Below are positions 47,166 to 60,700 of a stretch of DNA of 64,000 nucleotides, piece by piece (positions within the stretch are counted from its first letter, which is position 1; every line of letters begins with the position of its first letter). The notes beneath the pieces are model-generated. The model was not told the DNA's origin, did not search any database, and saw only the letters and a program-made list of their open reading frames with translations. The translations under genes and the position numbers were made by a program. The stretch comes from Corella eumyota. Taxonomy: Eukaryota; Chordata; Ascidiacea; Phlebobranchia; Corellidae. Location of the stretch: positions 12,834,001 through 12,898,000 of the forward strand of contig OY720098.1 in NCBI GenBank assembly GCA_963082875.1. Reading direction: 5' to 3'.

Positions 47166-49679
47166 TTAGTACTTTTCTAACTTTTCTGACTTTTTCCAGC
47201 TGTCTTCGACTATTTTGGTTACTCTTCTTGTATATTCACCTCTGTTGTCAGTGTAAAGCATTGCGGCTTGATTATTGGCAGGACTGTTTGGATTAGGTTC
47301 GTCCAAAAGTGACTATAAAAAAAAATTATTTTAAAAATATTAGTTTTTCTTGAAAAACTTTGTTTTAATTCATAGATAATATATTTATACTGGAAATTCT
47401 TGTGGCACTTTAGGGACCAAACAATATTGCATAATTAGTTTAATTTTAAAATACTTTTGTATGTGATGCTGGTAATGTAAATAGCCCTATTAAAAATAAA
47501 CGTTTTGTTTTATTTATTAATATTAATTATGTAAGTAATTTAAATAAAGGCAAATGAAACTGTCTTTTATATTAACTTTTAAAATACCGCCCATTGCTTA
47601 TCAGTGGGTATCATTAGTGTAAGATTCCAAGGTCCCTGTCATCAGTTAGCCCTACAATTTTTTTAAATTTTTACTAATACAAATTTAATGAATATTTTTT
47701 ACCAAAAAAACTTTAAATTGGTGACAAAGAACAAACTTATTGGAGAGGTTTATAAAACATTGTTTTTTTCAATATGAAACTAAGCATATGATTAAATACT
47801 GTTTTAGCAACTAAGCTAATCAATATTATTTTTAAATTATTTCTTTTTTGTTCTTAAGTAACTATTGCTATACCTACTTGTTATAATGACAAGGTAGGTT
47901 TATTTAATTTTTTTTGCACATACATTATATAAACAAAAAAGTTTTAGGGAGTTTTTCTAATTTAAAATTACACCAAATTAAGTTATTATGACAATGTCAC
48001 TTTTCATATAATTTACGCAGAAATTATAATACAAACAAAAGTTTTTGAACTAACACTTGTTACACCAAAACTTAGTTGTGATAAAAAGCCATATTTAAAA
48101 TTTTTAAAGACTGTATACCAGTTAAATTTAATTTTATTCATAGTGAAGTAGTTTCATAACTTAACTGACAATTATAACAAGCCTTACAACAGTTCCAACT
48201 GTTAAACAGATATAAGAAACAGTTTAAGTCCTGTATATAAGCAAGTTTTTGAGATATTAGGCCTTGAATACACACCTGAATTGAATGTAATATAGATGAA
48301 ACATCATAAGTTGGACTCCATCGATTTTGAAGAATATCCAAGCATATTCCACCATCGGCATATACTAAAATACAATAAATATTAAATAGCTACCAGTTCA
48401 ATGTTATCAACACAAAATACATTTGCAATGTATAATTAATGGCCAAATTTGAATTAATTTTTTGTTTTTACTGCCTTTAGTTTAAGATATAGAAATCAGT
48501 GTAATATTTTTTATAGTATTAATGTTATTGGCATGCCTAAAAATGATTTAAATAATAAATTTAGATTGCAGTTAGTAGTTGTTTGATTACACTTAGTCAT
48601 TTTTGGAAATATGATGCAATACTTGCCACAATGTACACAAAAGCTACATTAATTACATGACTAATGGGCCCTATTACAATAAGGGATAAAAACTTGTTAG
48701 AAAGTTTATTTTCGTAATCATGTCAATAACCTATTTTGTTAAAATCTATTTGTTAATGTTTCCGAACTTTAAATAACTAGCAAATTTTAATAGCGTAGTT
48801 TTAAAGTAACTAATTTTTGTAACTTTCTATATTACACCTTTATATGTTAATAGCCTAGATTTAAAAATAGATTTAGCACATAAATTGTGTTTGTACAGAG
48901 CATTAGAATAAAGAAGTGGACCTAACTACAACAATCGGTTCTAAAACATTTTTAAATCCTGGCTATTGGCAATTGCACAAAATAATTATGAATGACTAAA
49001 TAAAATAATAATGGCCTAAACAGTTAAATTTAGTTTCACTTGACAATCTTCTTCAAGAAAAAAAGAGATGGTTGGTTACTTACCATTTGGATGAAACATG
49101 GTGGAGGTAAACTTTACTGAAGGTGGTTTATTTGGATATTCTTCAGTAAACTCGATTTTTAATTTAAATGTTCCATTTTCAAAAGGCGTGTCTTCAGGAC
49201 CAAATATTACAGCATGCCAAATCATAATATTATGATCGGATGGTGCACCGCTTACTCCAGTGGGAGGGTCATCTTGTATTCTGAATTAAAGTTAATTGCA
49301 TCAATTTTATTTATAAACTAATTTACAATTAACAGTAAAGTAGGTTTGTAAGGTTTACTTAAAAGGCTTTCAAAATGCAATATATATAAATTTTTTAAGC
49401 TTACAATTTTCTTTTTTAAGGGTATACATGTTAAATTTTATTTATTATATAGTGCTCATACTGTTTTCCCAAACTTAGAAAAAGGTTTTAGTATTTGTAA
49501 TCCAATAACAAACATAATTTTAAATAAAAAATGTTCACTGACAATATGTTAATGTATAAAGCTTGTATGTTACTACATAATTAATAACCTATAAATTTTA
49601 ATGGTTAATTGGCTTAACAGGACAATACCACCTACTTTTTAAAATCTCTCATTAGTCTTCTTCTAGCTGGCGTTGACAT
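47166..49679 (-). CDS. UBE2A: Ubiquitin-conjugating enzyme E2 A/B (RAD6)
   Basis: Four exons (49636-49679, 49084-49280, 48276-48364, 47166-47312) join in phase into 158 residues, six more than human UBE2A/B. The N terminus [14 protein letters not shown] is identical to the human start. The catalytic region reads [20 protein letters not shown], with the HPN motif and the active-site cysteine (position 88 in human), and [13 protein letters not shown] follows. RAD6 enzymes work with RAD18, RNF20/40 and UBR ligases to ubiquitinate PCNA, histone H2B and N-degron proteins. The C terminus is extended and lysine-rich ([10 protein letters not shown]) where human ends at WRDC. A single gene stands for the vertebrate A and B pair. 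The first exon encodes only the first 14 residues and part of the next. Confidence 0.98.
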
Positions 49680-51724
49680 CTTTAATTTAGTTAAAACAAA
49701 AAACAAGCACACTCAAAATAAACAAATACACCACTAAGCGTTAAAGTTAAAATACAGCTGAAAATTTTTCTAAATTGTTGGCCTGTTGTAAAAAGAATCA
49801 ATTTAATTTATTTTAACTAACAAATCCACATAATCTCAATATAAAGTTTATTACTGTAAATCACAAGGCAAAAATACGATTGTTTTTTTATACATTATAA
49901 TACTAAATTAAAGAACAAATAATTTTTATTATTCAGATTACAGACAAACACATGATGATGACGACCATCAAAAATTGCTGAGTAAACTTGACCACAACTT
50001 ATATCTCTCAGTTTCATTGACCAAAGATTAATGTTTTACTTTCAGGAAGCAGTCAATAAACTGATAAAGTACTTGTTAGACCAAAATAGTATTTTTGTCA
50101 TAAATAGATTAAGAATTTAATTGACCCAAAAGCCTACATAACAGTGAGATAGTCGTAGTCGTATAACTTGTTCAATAATAAGAAGGAACTATCTAACTAT
50201 ACACAGTAACACGGATACATCTATTCAGCTATTTGTCTTGTCTGCTTGTAATTTAAATTTATGTCCGATAGTAAGGTAATAAAAAGACTAAAATTAAAGC
50301 TGCCAAAAAGCGCTTAACACTTTTAAATATAGCAAAAATTAACACTTTAACAAAACATCCAAGCTACCCAAACAGGCTGTCAGCCAGTTAAATCTAACAG
50401 GACATAAACGCTATCTAATGACAATGGTCCAGCCACTAAAAGCAAGCTTCGCTACGAAGGAAAAACAAAGACTCATTTTACGTCATATGTCACGTGATGA
50501 CTAATATACGTCATTTTACGTATTTTATTTGTATCCTGTTATCCTTACCACGGATTTTTCCTCACCTTATTACTTAAATTAAACAAAATGTTTAAAAAAT
50601 TTAGAAAGTATTATTAATATCGACTTTTATAATGTCGGCAACTAGTATATTATAAGTATGAAAAAGAGTAAAATATGGTGACCCTTTTTAAATTGTACTA
50701 ACTACCCTTCTTATGATTAAGCCGAGTTGAGTTTGTTTACTACACATTTATAAAAATAAGATTGTACGAAATATAAATTGCAATATGGTTTAAGTGATTA
50801 TTTAATAAAAAAACAACAAGGTATGTTCACAATTTTATTGTAACAACGTTTATATAGCAAAAGCTAAAGTTTTGTTCTGAAGTAATACAGCAAAAATCTT
50901 GTTACATAAAAATGAAATTAAAGACAATTGGCAAAATTAAATTAAATCCACGAATTTTATCATTGAAACTCGGTTTTAACATTTAATCACAATAATTAAG
51001 ACAGATAAAAATGTTAGTAAAACTAAAATGGTTAAAAAAAACAAGATTTAGTTTAAAAGTGTAAATAGCATTAACCATATGAACACAATGAATATATATA
51101 TTATTACACAGAATAAAACTATATTTAAAAATATTAAGTGATTTTTATATAAAAATATCTATATTAATACTGCGTTTAAAAAGCAACCATAAAATCAATT
51201 AGTACCAGACAGTTAATCAAAACTACAAATTAGTACCAATAATTTTTATTAAAAGTTATTAACTTAGATAAACCTTTTACAAATAAAATTTTTATTAATA
51301 TATGAAGGAATAGTGCAAATATATTCAAAAACCAACAAAATTGTAACAAAACATGATTGATAAAACAAACATTTAGATTTGATATAAAATTATTAAACTG
51401 TATTTACATTTGCTTGACAAAAGCACTCAAAAACACTTGATATGAAATATAAAATCAAAAAAATATTCACGCTTAATAAAAAGTATGATAACTAACAGTG
51501 TCAGTATCACAATATTATGTAAATGAATTAAATCTAATAGAGTTTTCAACATATTTTGTTTGCTGATATACTTACAAAAATCTGTACAGTGATTATAATA
51601 TTAGGAAAATTTTGCTAACCAAAAAAATATCAGCATTTATTTATTTGGTATACAGTTTGTCATATTGTAAAATTAAAGTCATTTACTTACACAGATTTAA
51701 TAAAGAAAACCAAATTTATTTCAG
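49680..51724. other. Region between UBE2A start and USP53/54 stop
   Basis: Both neighbours are on the minus strand. The left part should be the UBE2A promoter; around 50480-50520 are a CACGTG and several ACGT cores. The right part, from about 50800, is very AT-rich and is probably the long 3' untranslated region of the USP gene. No further exon or repeat was found. Confidence 0.55.
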
Positions 51725-54700
51725 TCATCTTTGACTGTTTACCGTCGGTTTAAACCTAGTTAAATAAGCCCTGCATGTTGTACAATAAGCCCCCTGTGTT
51801 TCAACTGAAACTAAACCACACAAATGGCATTTAAATTGGTTGGTGTTGTGGTTTAGTTGCTGGTTGTTCGGTTGTTTGGTCTGGCTGTTGTTGTGCGAGG
51901 TATTTCGCTGTTGCTCCTTTGGATAATTCTGTAAAACTGAGTAATAAAAAAATTTGTAAACATCGATCGTAAAACACTATGCAAATTTGTTGAATTTAGT
52001 AACAGGGTAATTAATACAGAAGTGTTGTATTATTTTCTATAGAATAAACCGAAATACAATAAAATAATATACTTTATAACAAAGTGGAAATATACCATTT
52101 TGTTTCATATTGTTGTAGTTTTTATGTGATCGATTGGCAAAGTCGTGCAACAACTTGTGTTTGTACTCTGGGGTAAATTTTGGGTTTGTTTCTCTTCGTT
52201 TGCCTTCCTCTGCCCATTTCATCATTCCCTAACAGTATTAACATATTTTTTAATAACATATTTTAATAGTATGAAAAAAAGAATTTTTGAAAATAAATAA
52301 AAACACTTTTTATAAAGAATTTTTTTAAAAGTATGTTTTTCTGAGATATTAGCAAAAAATTCATTTTTAAGATGATAGAAATTAAACAAAAAAATGATAG
52401 AAATTTAACAAAAAAATGATAGAAATTAAACAAAAAAAAGATATAAAAAAAACTTAAACATTATTTTTAAATTATACCTGTGACTTTGTTGGTTCCTGAT
52501 TCTGAGTTCTTTGCAGGTTTGAATTTAATGATTGATTGTTAGGTGGTGATGTCCTACTGTTGGTTTGGTTAACAGATGAAGTTCTATTTGTGGTTTGATT
52601 CCAATTATTAGAAGATTGTGGCTTGGTTCTGGCTTGCTGGGGTGGTTGTTTAAGGTTATTTGCTAAAACAAACACATATGATTAAGTGTAAAAAATTTGT
52701 CCACTTACAAATATTAATTTAACATATATATGTCATTTTAAAATCAATGTTACCAAATGGGAACTTACTGGAAAATTGTTTTTGATTTGGATTTACAGAA
52801 ATTTTCAATGGGCCATTAGAGGTGGGTGACTTAGTTCTTTTTGTATCCCTGTTTTAAAAAATACAAAAAAGTTTTAACAAAAATCCAAACGGTTATAACA
52901 AATCTAACGCAAAGAATGTTAATGTTGGTCATATGTATTTATATTGTAAAACTTTGTATGTACCTTGGTAGTGTTCCATCGCCTAAGTTTTTAGGTACAG
53001 GTTTAGGTTTATTAGCTTCGTAAATATTGTTCACACTTCCAGGTGTGACTTTGCCCAAATGATTGGTAAAATATGGAAGATTTTTGCTTAGCTGGGACTT
53101 TAAAGCATCAGTGTAAGCTTCTTGCATGGAAGATGGTACAGACATAGATGACTGGCTTTGAAACATTGGGTTGGGTTTCTGACAAAATTAAAAACCATGT
53201 TAAACTTTTACACATTACGGATTTAATTATTTAAAAAAAAATAAATTGGTGTGATTTTAAAAATCAGTAACAAAGTAGTAATTGTTTTGAACTAAGTACC
53301 TGTTGCTGTTGTTGTGGAGGCCCAATTGCTCTTATATTACTATTCATAGCATACATATCCACAGCTTGTTTTTTTTGTTCAGGGGTTAGTGAATCGTAAT
53401 ATTTTTTCATCATCATTTCATATAAAAATGGGTAAAATTGAGGTGCATATGGCATTGGGGTATTCTGGCCCATGTTACCCCATTGAGGGTATGGATAAGG
53501 AAAGGGCATCATTGGATACATGGGGTTGGGTGGGGTTTCATTTGGGCTATTCGAACTGGAGTTACTTTCATTTTTTTGACCTTGTTTTCTGCGTGGTGGA
53601 GCAGTTGGTAAATCATTGTTTATTTGAGTAGAGCCAAAGTTATAAGAAGACTGTGGTCTTGGTCGTTGACAATTGCTTTGTTTTCCTATCTGAGATCTTA
53701 ATATTGCTTTATTAGAAGTGGGAGTGGGAGTTTTGGATCTACGCTGTTGACTTATTGACATAGGTTCAGTAAAAGTCTGTGGGGTTGGCGTTTTTGACCG
53801 AAATTTTTTGTTTGGATCAACATCTAAAGTCATGGATTTTAAGTTTTCTGTTATTTCGGTATCTATTTCTTGCTCGTTATGAACTTTTGTTAAATTTTCA
53901 GGATTGTTTGCCATATTACTGTCAGATGAGACTTGACGCAAAGTTTTTAGATTTTTTCGCACATTGGGTGATGAAACATGCTGCTGATTTCTTTGTAATT
54001 TTTTATTTCCAGTTTTCTTAGGGTCTTCATTTTTAAGTGGTGAATTCCAAACAAATATATTAGTTCTTGAATTAGAAGATTCTTCCTTATCTGAAACAGG
54101 AGACTCTGGCCTTGGGTTAGTTTTTAAATTGTTGTTGTTATTCGTGTTTGAACTTATTAGGCCAATGGGTTCACGATAATTTGGGTGCTCACGTATTCTT
54201 TTTTGTTGTTCGTACATTTGGTCAATCTAATAAAGTAATACTATGTTACTTAAAAAACTTTAAAAAAACGTAAACTCATTTAATGAAATTCTAGTTAGAT
54301 TTAAAGGAAATTAAAAGTATGAATTTAACTTAAACAAATGACAAAAATCAGTTTAAAGTAGAATGTTAATTTTACATTTATTCCCCTAGACAACAAAAAC
54401 TTTTATTTCACCAAAGTTTAAAGAATTTAAACACAAATTTTAATTTAAGTTATTTTTTAAAAACAAAAAAACAAACCCCATGTTGTAAATTAGAAACTCC
54501 AGGTTTATTAAAATCAATAAGATGATCATCACTAGATTCTTCTTCAATATGGTTGACGATTTCTACATCCTGATTGTTGGAGGTCGCTGAAGCATGATTC
54601 AAAGCCATGTGACGATCAGCTTCGGTCATGCTCGATCGATCTTTGCCCGAAACTTTTTCTAAGGATTGACGCCGAATGTTTTTACGACGTTGTAATACCC

Positions 54701-57700
54701 TGCCTAATGAAAGAAAAAATACAATTCGTAAGTTTAACTCACAGACTGGGTGTAAACGTAGGTAAGTTATTAACTAAAATCTTGTTTGAATAGATAAATT
54801 GAAATATTAAAAGTACATAAGCTAACAAAGTAAACATGGACTATTATTAAATAAAAAGTTCGGTTAACAATCAAGGTCAAAGTAAAAAGCAACACAAAAA
54901 CTGAATAAAAATGTGATAAAAAATAAAACTAATTCACCACTCACCCAGAAATAATTTAAGATAACCATAACATATCTAAAATTCAAACCCCTAATACAAT
55001 TTTAACTTAAAACTGAGACCAAATAGTAATATGATTAAAATATCAGTTTAAAAACAAAAAAAAAATACTTTTGTTTATACAATCTCCATGTTTAAGTCTG
55101 GCCTGAACAAGATGTTCCTCAGTAACCCCATCCATCATTAAAATAGTTTCGACAACTTTGGTTGCCTCCAAACATAATTGTAATGCAGATGAGTAGTCCA
55201 TTGCTGTATCAGCGGATTTACTTTGAACCATTAAACTATCAGCTTCACGAAGCAGAGCAGCACATTTAACTAAAAAATATAAATTTTTGTTGGAAAATAT
55301 TTTCTGTGGCTAAAAATCAGAAAACATTTTTAAAAATTAACTTTGGATTTAAAGAGTTTGGTAACCATAATTGTTAAAAATGTAGGCTATAAATTATTCT
55401 TTGCAAAAATGGGCATTATAAAAGTATTGTAACTTTAAACCCTTAACGTGTCATCAACTTGTAGCGTTGATTTAATTAATTAAAATTTGACCTTGTATAT
55501 TTAGTGCCTGAAAATATTGAGGTTTAAATTTTTATAAACAAATCGTGCAAAAAAATTAAAATAGAAATCCCAACTTTAAGTTATTTTACCGATTATTTAA
55601 AAAAGCATGCAATAAAGCTTTAAATACAAACACAATATTATTATTATCAAATAAGTAAACAAGGCAAAAACATCCTTAAATGATAAAAATTATGCCCTTG
55701 GCCAAGCTAAAGGAACCTTAAGATAAGGCCAGAATAAAAAAAAGTGCCAAGTTTAAACTGCATAGTCATTCCAATTAAATAATTAAGAATAAAATTATAG
55801 CCTAGCTGTTTAGTATTTTAAATTTAAAATCACCTTTAGTAGCCAGCTTATCATTTTTGCTTAAATTCTGATTAGGACAATTAACATATTGTTGAGCGAG
55901 CATTTGAAACAAAGAGGTAGCACATGCAGGTGTTGTGTTTTTAATATCTGTGGCAAAATTCTTAGGTGCTGGCATAACACCCGGAATATTACTGTTAACA
56001 GCATTTATGCATGCTATTGTAGAACTGTATACTGGTTGTGGTTTAGTATTAACAGTTGTTTTAGGTAAATTGGAAGTGGTTTTGCATTCTTGTGCCTTCG
56101 TAGGAATTAATGGGGTTGAAATGTTAGTCAGTAAAATTTTATTATCAACAGAGGAGGATTTGGTTGCATTAGGAGAAAGTGGTTTACTAAGAAATGGGGG
56201 CTTAGGGGGCAAAGGGGGTTTAATTTTTTTAAGGTTATTATTGTGGGGCTGTGTGTTGTCTAAGGTAAATAGCATATCATGCAAGTTCCCTGAAAAAAAC
56301 ATGCGATTAATTTTTAAATAAAAACATGCTGTTTAATTGAATTGTAAAATTAATTGCCTTTGTTAGACCTGATATTTTTAATGAAATAAACACAAAAAAA
56401 TGTATAAAAATATGTGCTTAATTAAATTATATCCAAATTACCATCATGCAGTATACAAAAAACAATTAATTATTTTGATATCATGCTTTACAAACTGCTT
56501 AAAATTTAAGATAAAAAAAAGTACCTTCTTTTAAACTGTCATTTTTACTAATTTCTGTTGATGATCTACCACCTACATTTTCAGACAATCGATCAGCTGA
56601 TTGTGATAACCTTTGACCTGATTGTGAACTTACAGATGTGTCAGTTAAACTTGAAGTTGGCGCTAAAATTAATTAAATAAGTTAAATATTATGATAGATT
56701 TCAGGATAAATAAATAAAAGTATATTGCATATTACTGACTTATTTTTCTATATAGTTTAAAGCAACAAATTATAAACCTTGATTTCAAATTTATAATTTA
56801 GCAGCAATAAAATACACAACATCACCTATCTGGCTAGTTTATATAAATATGCCAAAAACAAATTTACCAATTGAAGACTGTACAGAAGTTTGAGTGTCAG
56901 AAATTCCACTAGATTGTGAGTCGGAAGACACTCTTCGTCCTTTCTGGGTGTTGTTGGAAGTCTGAGACGATGTTTTTCGTATTTTAGAAACCGGGGATCT
57001 GCGTTTCGTCTTGCTTTCTATGCTGTTTACTGTGTGGTTACTCTGAGATGATCGAAGTGATAAACTGGGACTTGATGATGGTTCACTTGTCTTTGATGTT
57101 ATGCAAAACGTTGCCATGCCTTTGTTATCAACAGCTACATAAATAGAATAAAGTTTAATGAAAACAACAACCAAATTAAATAAAAAATTGTTTAGAGCCA
57201 TTATACTGTGTAGAGTTTTTAAAGCATACCACTTAAAAAATTGTTACTGTAAAAAAGGTGTCGTAAAATGTTGTAATTTAATTCTTAATAGCATCATGCA
57301 CTTTTTGTCTGTGTTATCACTTTACAAATATATATTATCTGTTTTAATATGTTTTTGATTTATTTATTTTTTGGTTTAAAAATTTTAAGTAAAACAAGTT
57401 ACATAAAAAAACTCTAGAAATTTTAATTAATTATATTTTTATAGAAATTGCTGAATATATATTGTAAGTTCTTATATAATTCAGATACTTTTAAATGATT
57501 TGTCCAATATGTACATCTTTGTTTAAAAACAATGTTTTCTATAAGGTTGATTTAGTAGTAGCTAGCAAAATGGGTTAAAACGTATCCAGTAAAAAACTAA
57601 TTTTTCATTATATTTATCATCGCCAGAATAATAATTGTTCACCTTTCACACCAACTTGTTTGTTATTTTGCTCATTAAAATTGGGAATATTAGGTTTGTT

Positions 57701-60700
57701 GGACTGCTCATTAAAGCTTACAGGAGGGTTTCGATTTCGCTAAAAACAAAACAACAATTTATTTTAATGATTGATAAATATTTATTATAATGTATATTAA
57801 GGTTTATATATATAAAATTTGTTAAGTTAAATTTTAAAATAGAAAAATATATCAATATGAGGTCAGTTTTGTATAGCCTATAAATAATTAACAACGCATT
57901 ACCCTTAATAAATTATAAAAAAGTTTATGAATGTTAAGTTGATTAAAAAAATAAAAGATAATAAAGTGTAGTTTATAATTTGGTTAATAATTTGATTTAA
58001 TTTATTAAATAATTTTTAAGAACCTTTAATTTATAATTAAATAACAGCAGCTATAGTAAAGTGACCTAATTAGAAAAAAAATTACAGAATATCAAAAAAA
58101 TATATTATAACTCAGATAACTTAATGCCATCAGCTTTATTTAATTTAAATTATTTTTATAAAACCCCAGCAGCTAAAGGTCAAGAAACTTTAAGGTTTCA
58201 ACGCTCAAGTTTGCATGTCTAATTGTGGTTTAAATTCTATAGTGTTAACATTTGAACAAGCACTGAGAAGATACTTGACATTACTTCAACACTGCTTAAC
58301 TCATTAACACCCAAACCCCTTGTTATTTAAATGGCTCTTTTCTTATTGATTGTTAACTTAGACTAATTTAAAAGTAAACAAACATCAATAAAATAATAAC
58401 AATATAATAAATTAAGTTTTAAACTGTAAAATAATATTAAGTTGCATTACAATATCATATAAATAGAGTCGAAATTATGTAACATATGGAACAAAACAAA
58501 TTTTTTATAAAAAATTTAACTTTCACTACCTTACTGGCAATTTCATTAAAAAAATGCAAAAAATTTGAATTTTTTTTAACATTTAATTACAAAAAATAAA
58601 CTAAAACAATCTAGTTTACCTGTTTTGTTTTTTGTTGTGAATAAGGTTGGTATTTTGTCCATTGCGCAGGATTGGGTTCAACATAATGACCAACTTTCTC
58701 GTTGTTGTTGTTCCTTGTTTGATCGTTTGTTATATTCCATTGAAATAAGGGTTTCTGTCGAGCCTCTGGAACTCCTTTTCGACCAACTATTTTACCTGTT
58801 GATGGCTTTTCTTTGATAGGGGGTGGGTTATGTGGAGAGGGGGTGTTTCTTACAGGGGAATCACTAATTTGGGGCTCAGGCTTTTTCTTACGATGAATAG
58901 GATGGTCTATATAAAAATATTAACAACTGTTGATTTGCATTTCGAAGAGGTTAAACTTTATTTAAATCAATGTTCTTTAAAAAACTAAAAACAGAAAATT
59001 GACAAGAATTACACGGTTAAAAGTAGAGGCTGTAAAGTTAAAGAGTTTGTTTAGGATACAAATTGATTTTTTTATTTTCCTTCATTAAAATATATATATT
59101 TTTACCTGGTTGCTTTTGAATGAACGAAATCATATCTTTAACTTTAGTGTATTGCTCTTTATTAGCTTTAACCTTGGCATGTTTGCCAGGTTTTACTTTG
59201 GAGGGTGAAATAGTGACCGGATTTGAAGCCTGCATTGATTCTGTTCCGGAATTCTCCTCATCTGGGTAACTTATTGATTCTCCATCACTAGCTGGTAAGT
59301 CATAATCTGTTAAAACATTTTTAACTAAATTAAATAGAAATTTGCAAAACTTATAATGTATAAATTTTTTTTGTATTCCGTGATATTTAACTTATTGTTT
59401 AACAGCTTTGTTTTTATGTAAAATTACTATAACCCTTACAAAAAGCATGAACCATATATTACAGGTAATAAAATCAAAGATTTTTAAAAGCTTTAAAATT
59501 TTTTTAATCGAGAAATTCTGTAAATAATAACAAACATGAATTGTACCATGGTGTTCAATTAGATCATCTTGTACAAATTTATTAGCTTCGGGTAAGCCAG
59601 AATAACCGGGTAACATAGTAACACTGGTGGGTGCTGTGTTGGTGCAGATAGGAGTGGATTTAGGATTAGCATATAATAGCAGTAAAGGTTGATGGTGGCC
59701 CTTAATACATTTTGTAATCACATTTCCCCATCGCTTACCAACCTGTAAAAGTTAAAGAAATAATTAAAACACAAAAAGATATTGAGTTATGTTAGGAAAC
59801 CCACTTGAACACTATACTTGTAGTACAAGACCAAAACACATCTTTAAACTCCACAAATAGTAAAGGTCTTAGAAGATATTTGAAACACAATAATAATAAA
59901 ATAACCTTTTTTACAAAAAAAGAAAAATTTTATAAATATATACTATTTTCTTTTTACAAAAAAATTTTCTTTTTACCTAAAAAAGGTTTACATCAATTAA
60001 AAATTTTTATTATTACCTCCGAAACTTGTGCGTCATCAAAATAGACCCATTTTCTAAGTTTTGTGTGAAAGAAAAAGGTGGAATAATGTTTCCCATAATA
60101 ACAAACCATTCCAACCAAGTATAACTCAACATTCATGGCTCGCTCATCAACCACGGTATGAAATAACTACAAAACATGATTTTAGTTAAACAAAATATCA
60201 TTTTACACTAATATTTTTAGTCTAACTGATCAAGTTAAAAATTGACAAAAAAGTAAATTAAAAACATTCTATGATCAAACATAATAAAAAATTAATTTAA
60301 ATAAACAAAAATTATAAAACATTAATAATTGTGTTCCACAAATCAAGATAATTAAAATTAAAAATAAATAGAGAATATAATATACCTTCAGGCTATTTTT
60401 TTAGTTTAAATACATTAATCACAAACCACAGTTAACATTAAAATGTATAATTAAAATTGCGTATCTTAAGTTGAACTTGAATTATAAATTAATATTACTT
60501 CAACACATCTATAAAATATATCCTACCAGCTTTTAAAATAAAAACAAGTTTAAAAGCATGTCATAATACAATTAAGTCAACAATGTTTCAAACTAAGGTA
60601 GGTAAATAACTAAAACCAGGTATGTATTTCAAAAGTTTCCTGATGTTTATTTAACAGACATGTAACTGAAAGTAAAAACACAAAAAACAAAATCAATTTA

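Noticed and set aside
51831-51928. Using the nearer acceptor (51929) as the only last USP exon
   Set aside because: It keeps an open frame but discards a C-x2-C-x11-C-x2-C pattern unlikely by chance; kept only as a possible alternative.
53300-54226. Separate gene starting with the ATG at 54217
   Set aside because: A good acceptor just upstream (ttattag before ATTGAC) continues the USP frame in phase from the previous exon, so one gene is simpler.
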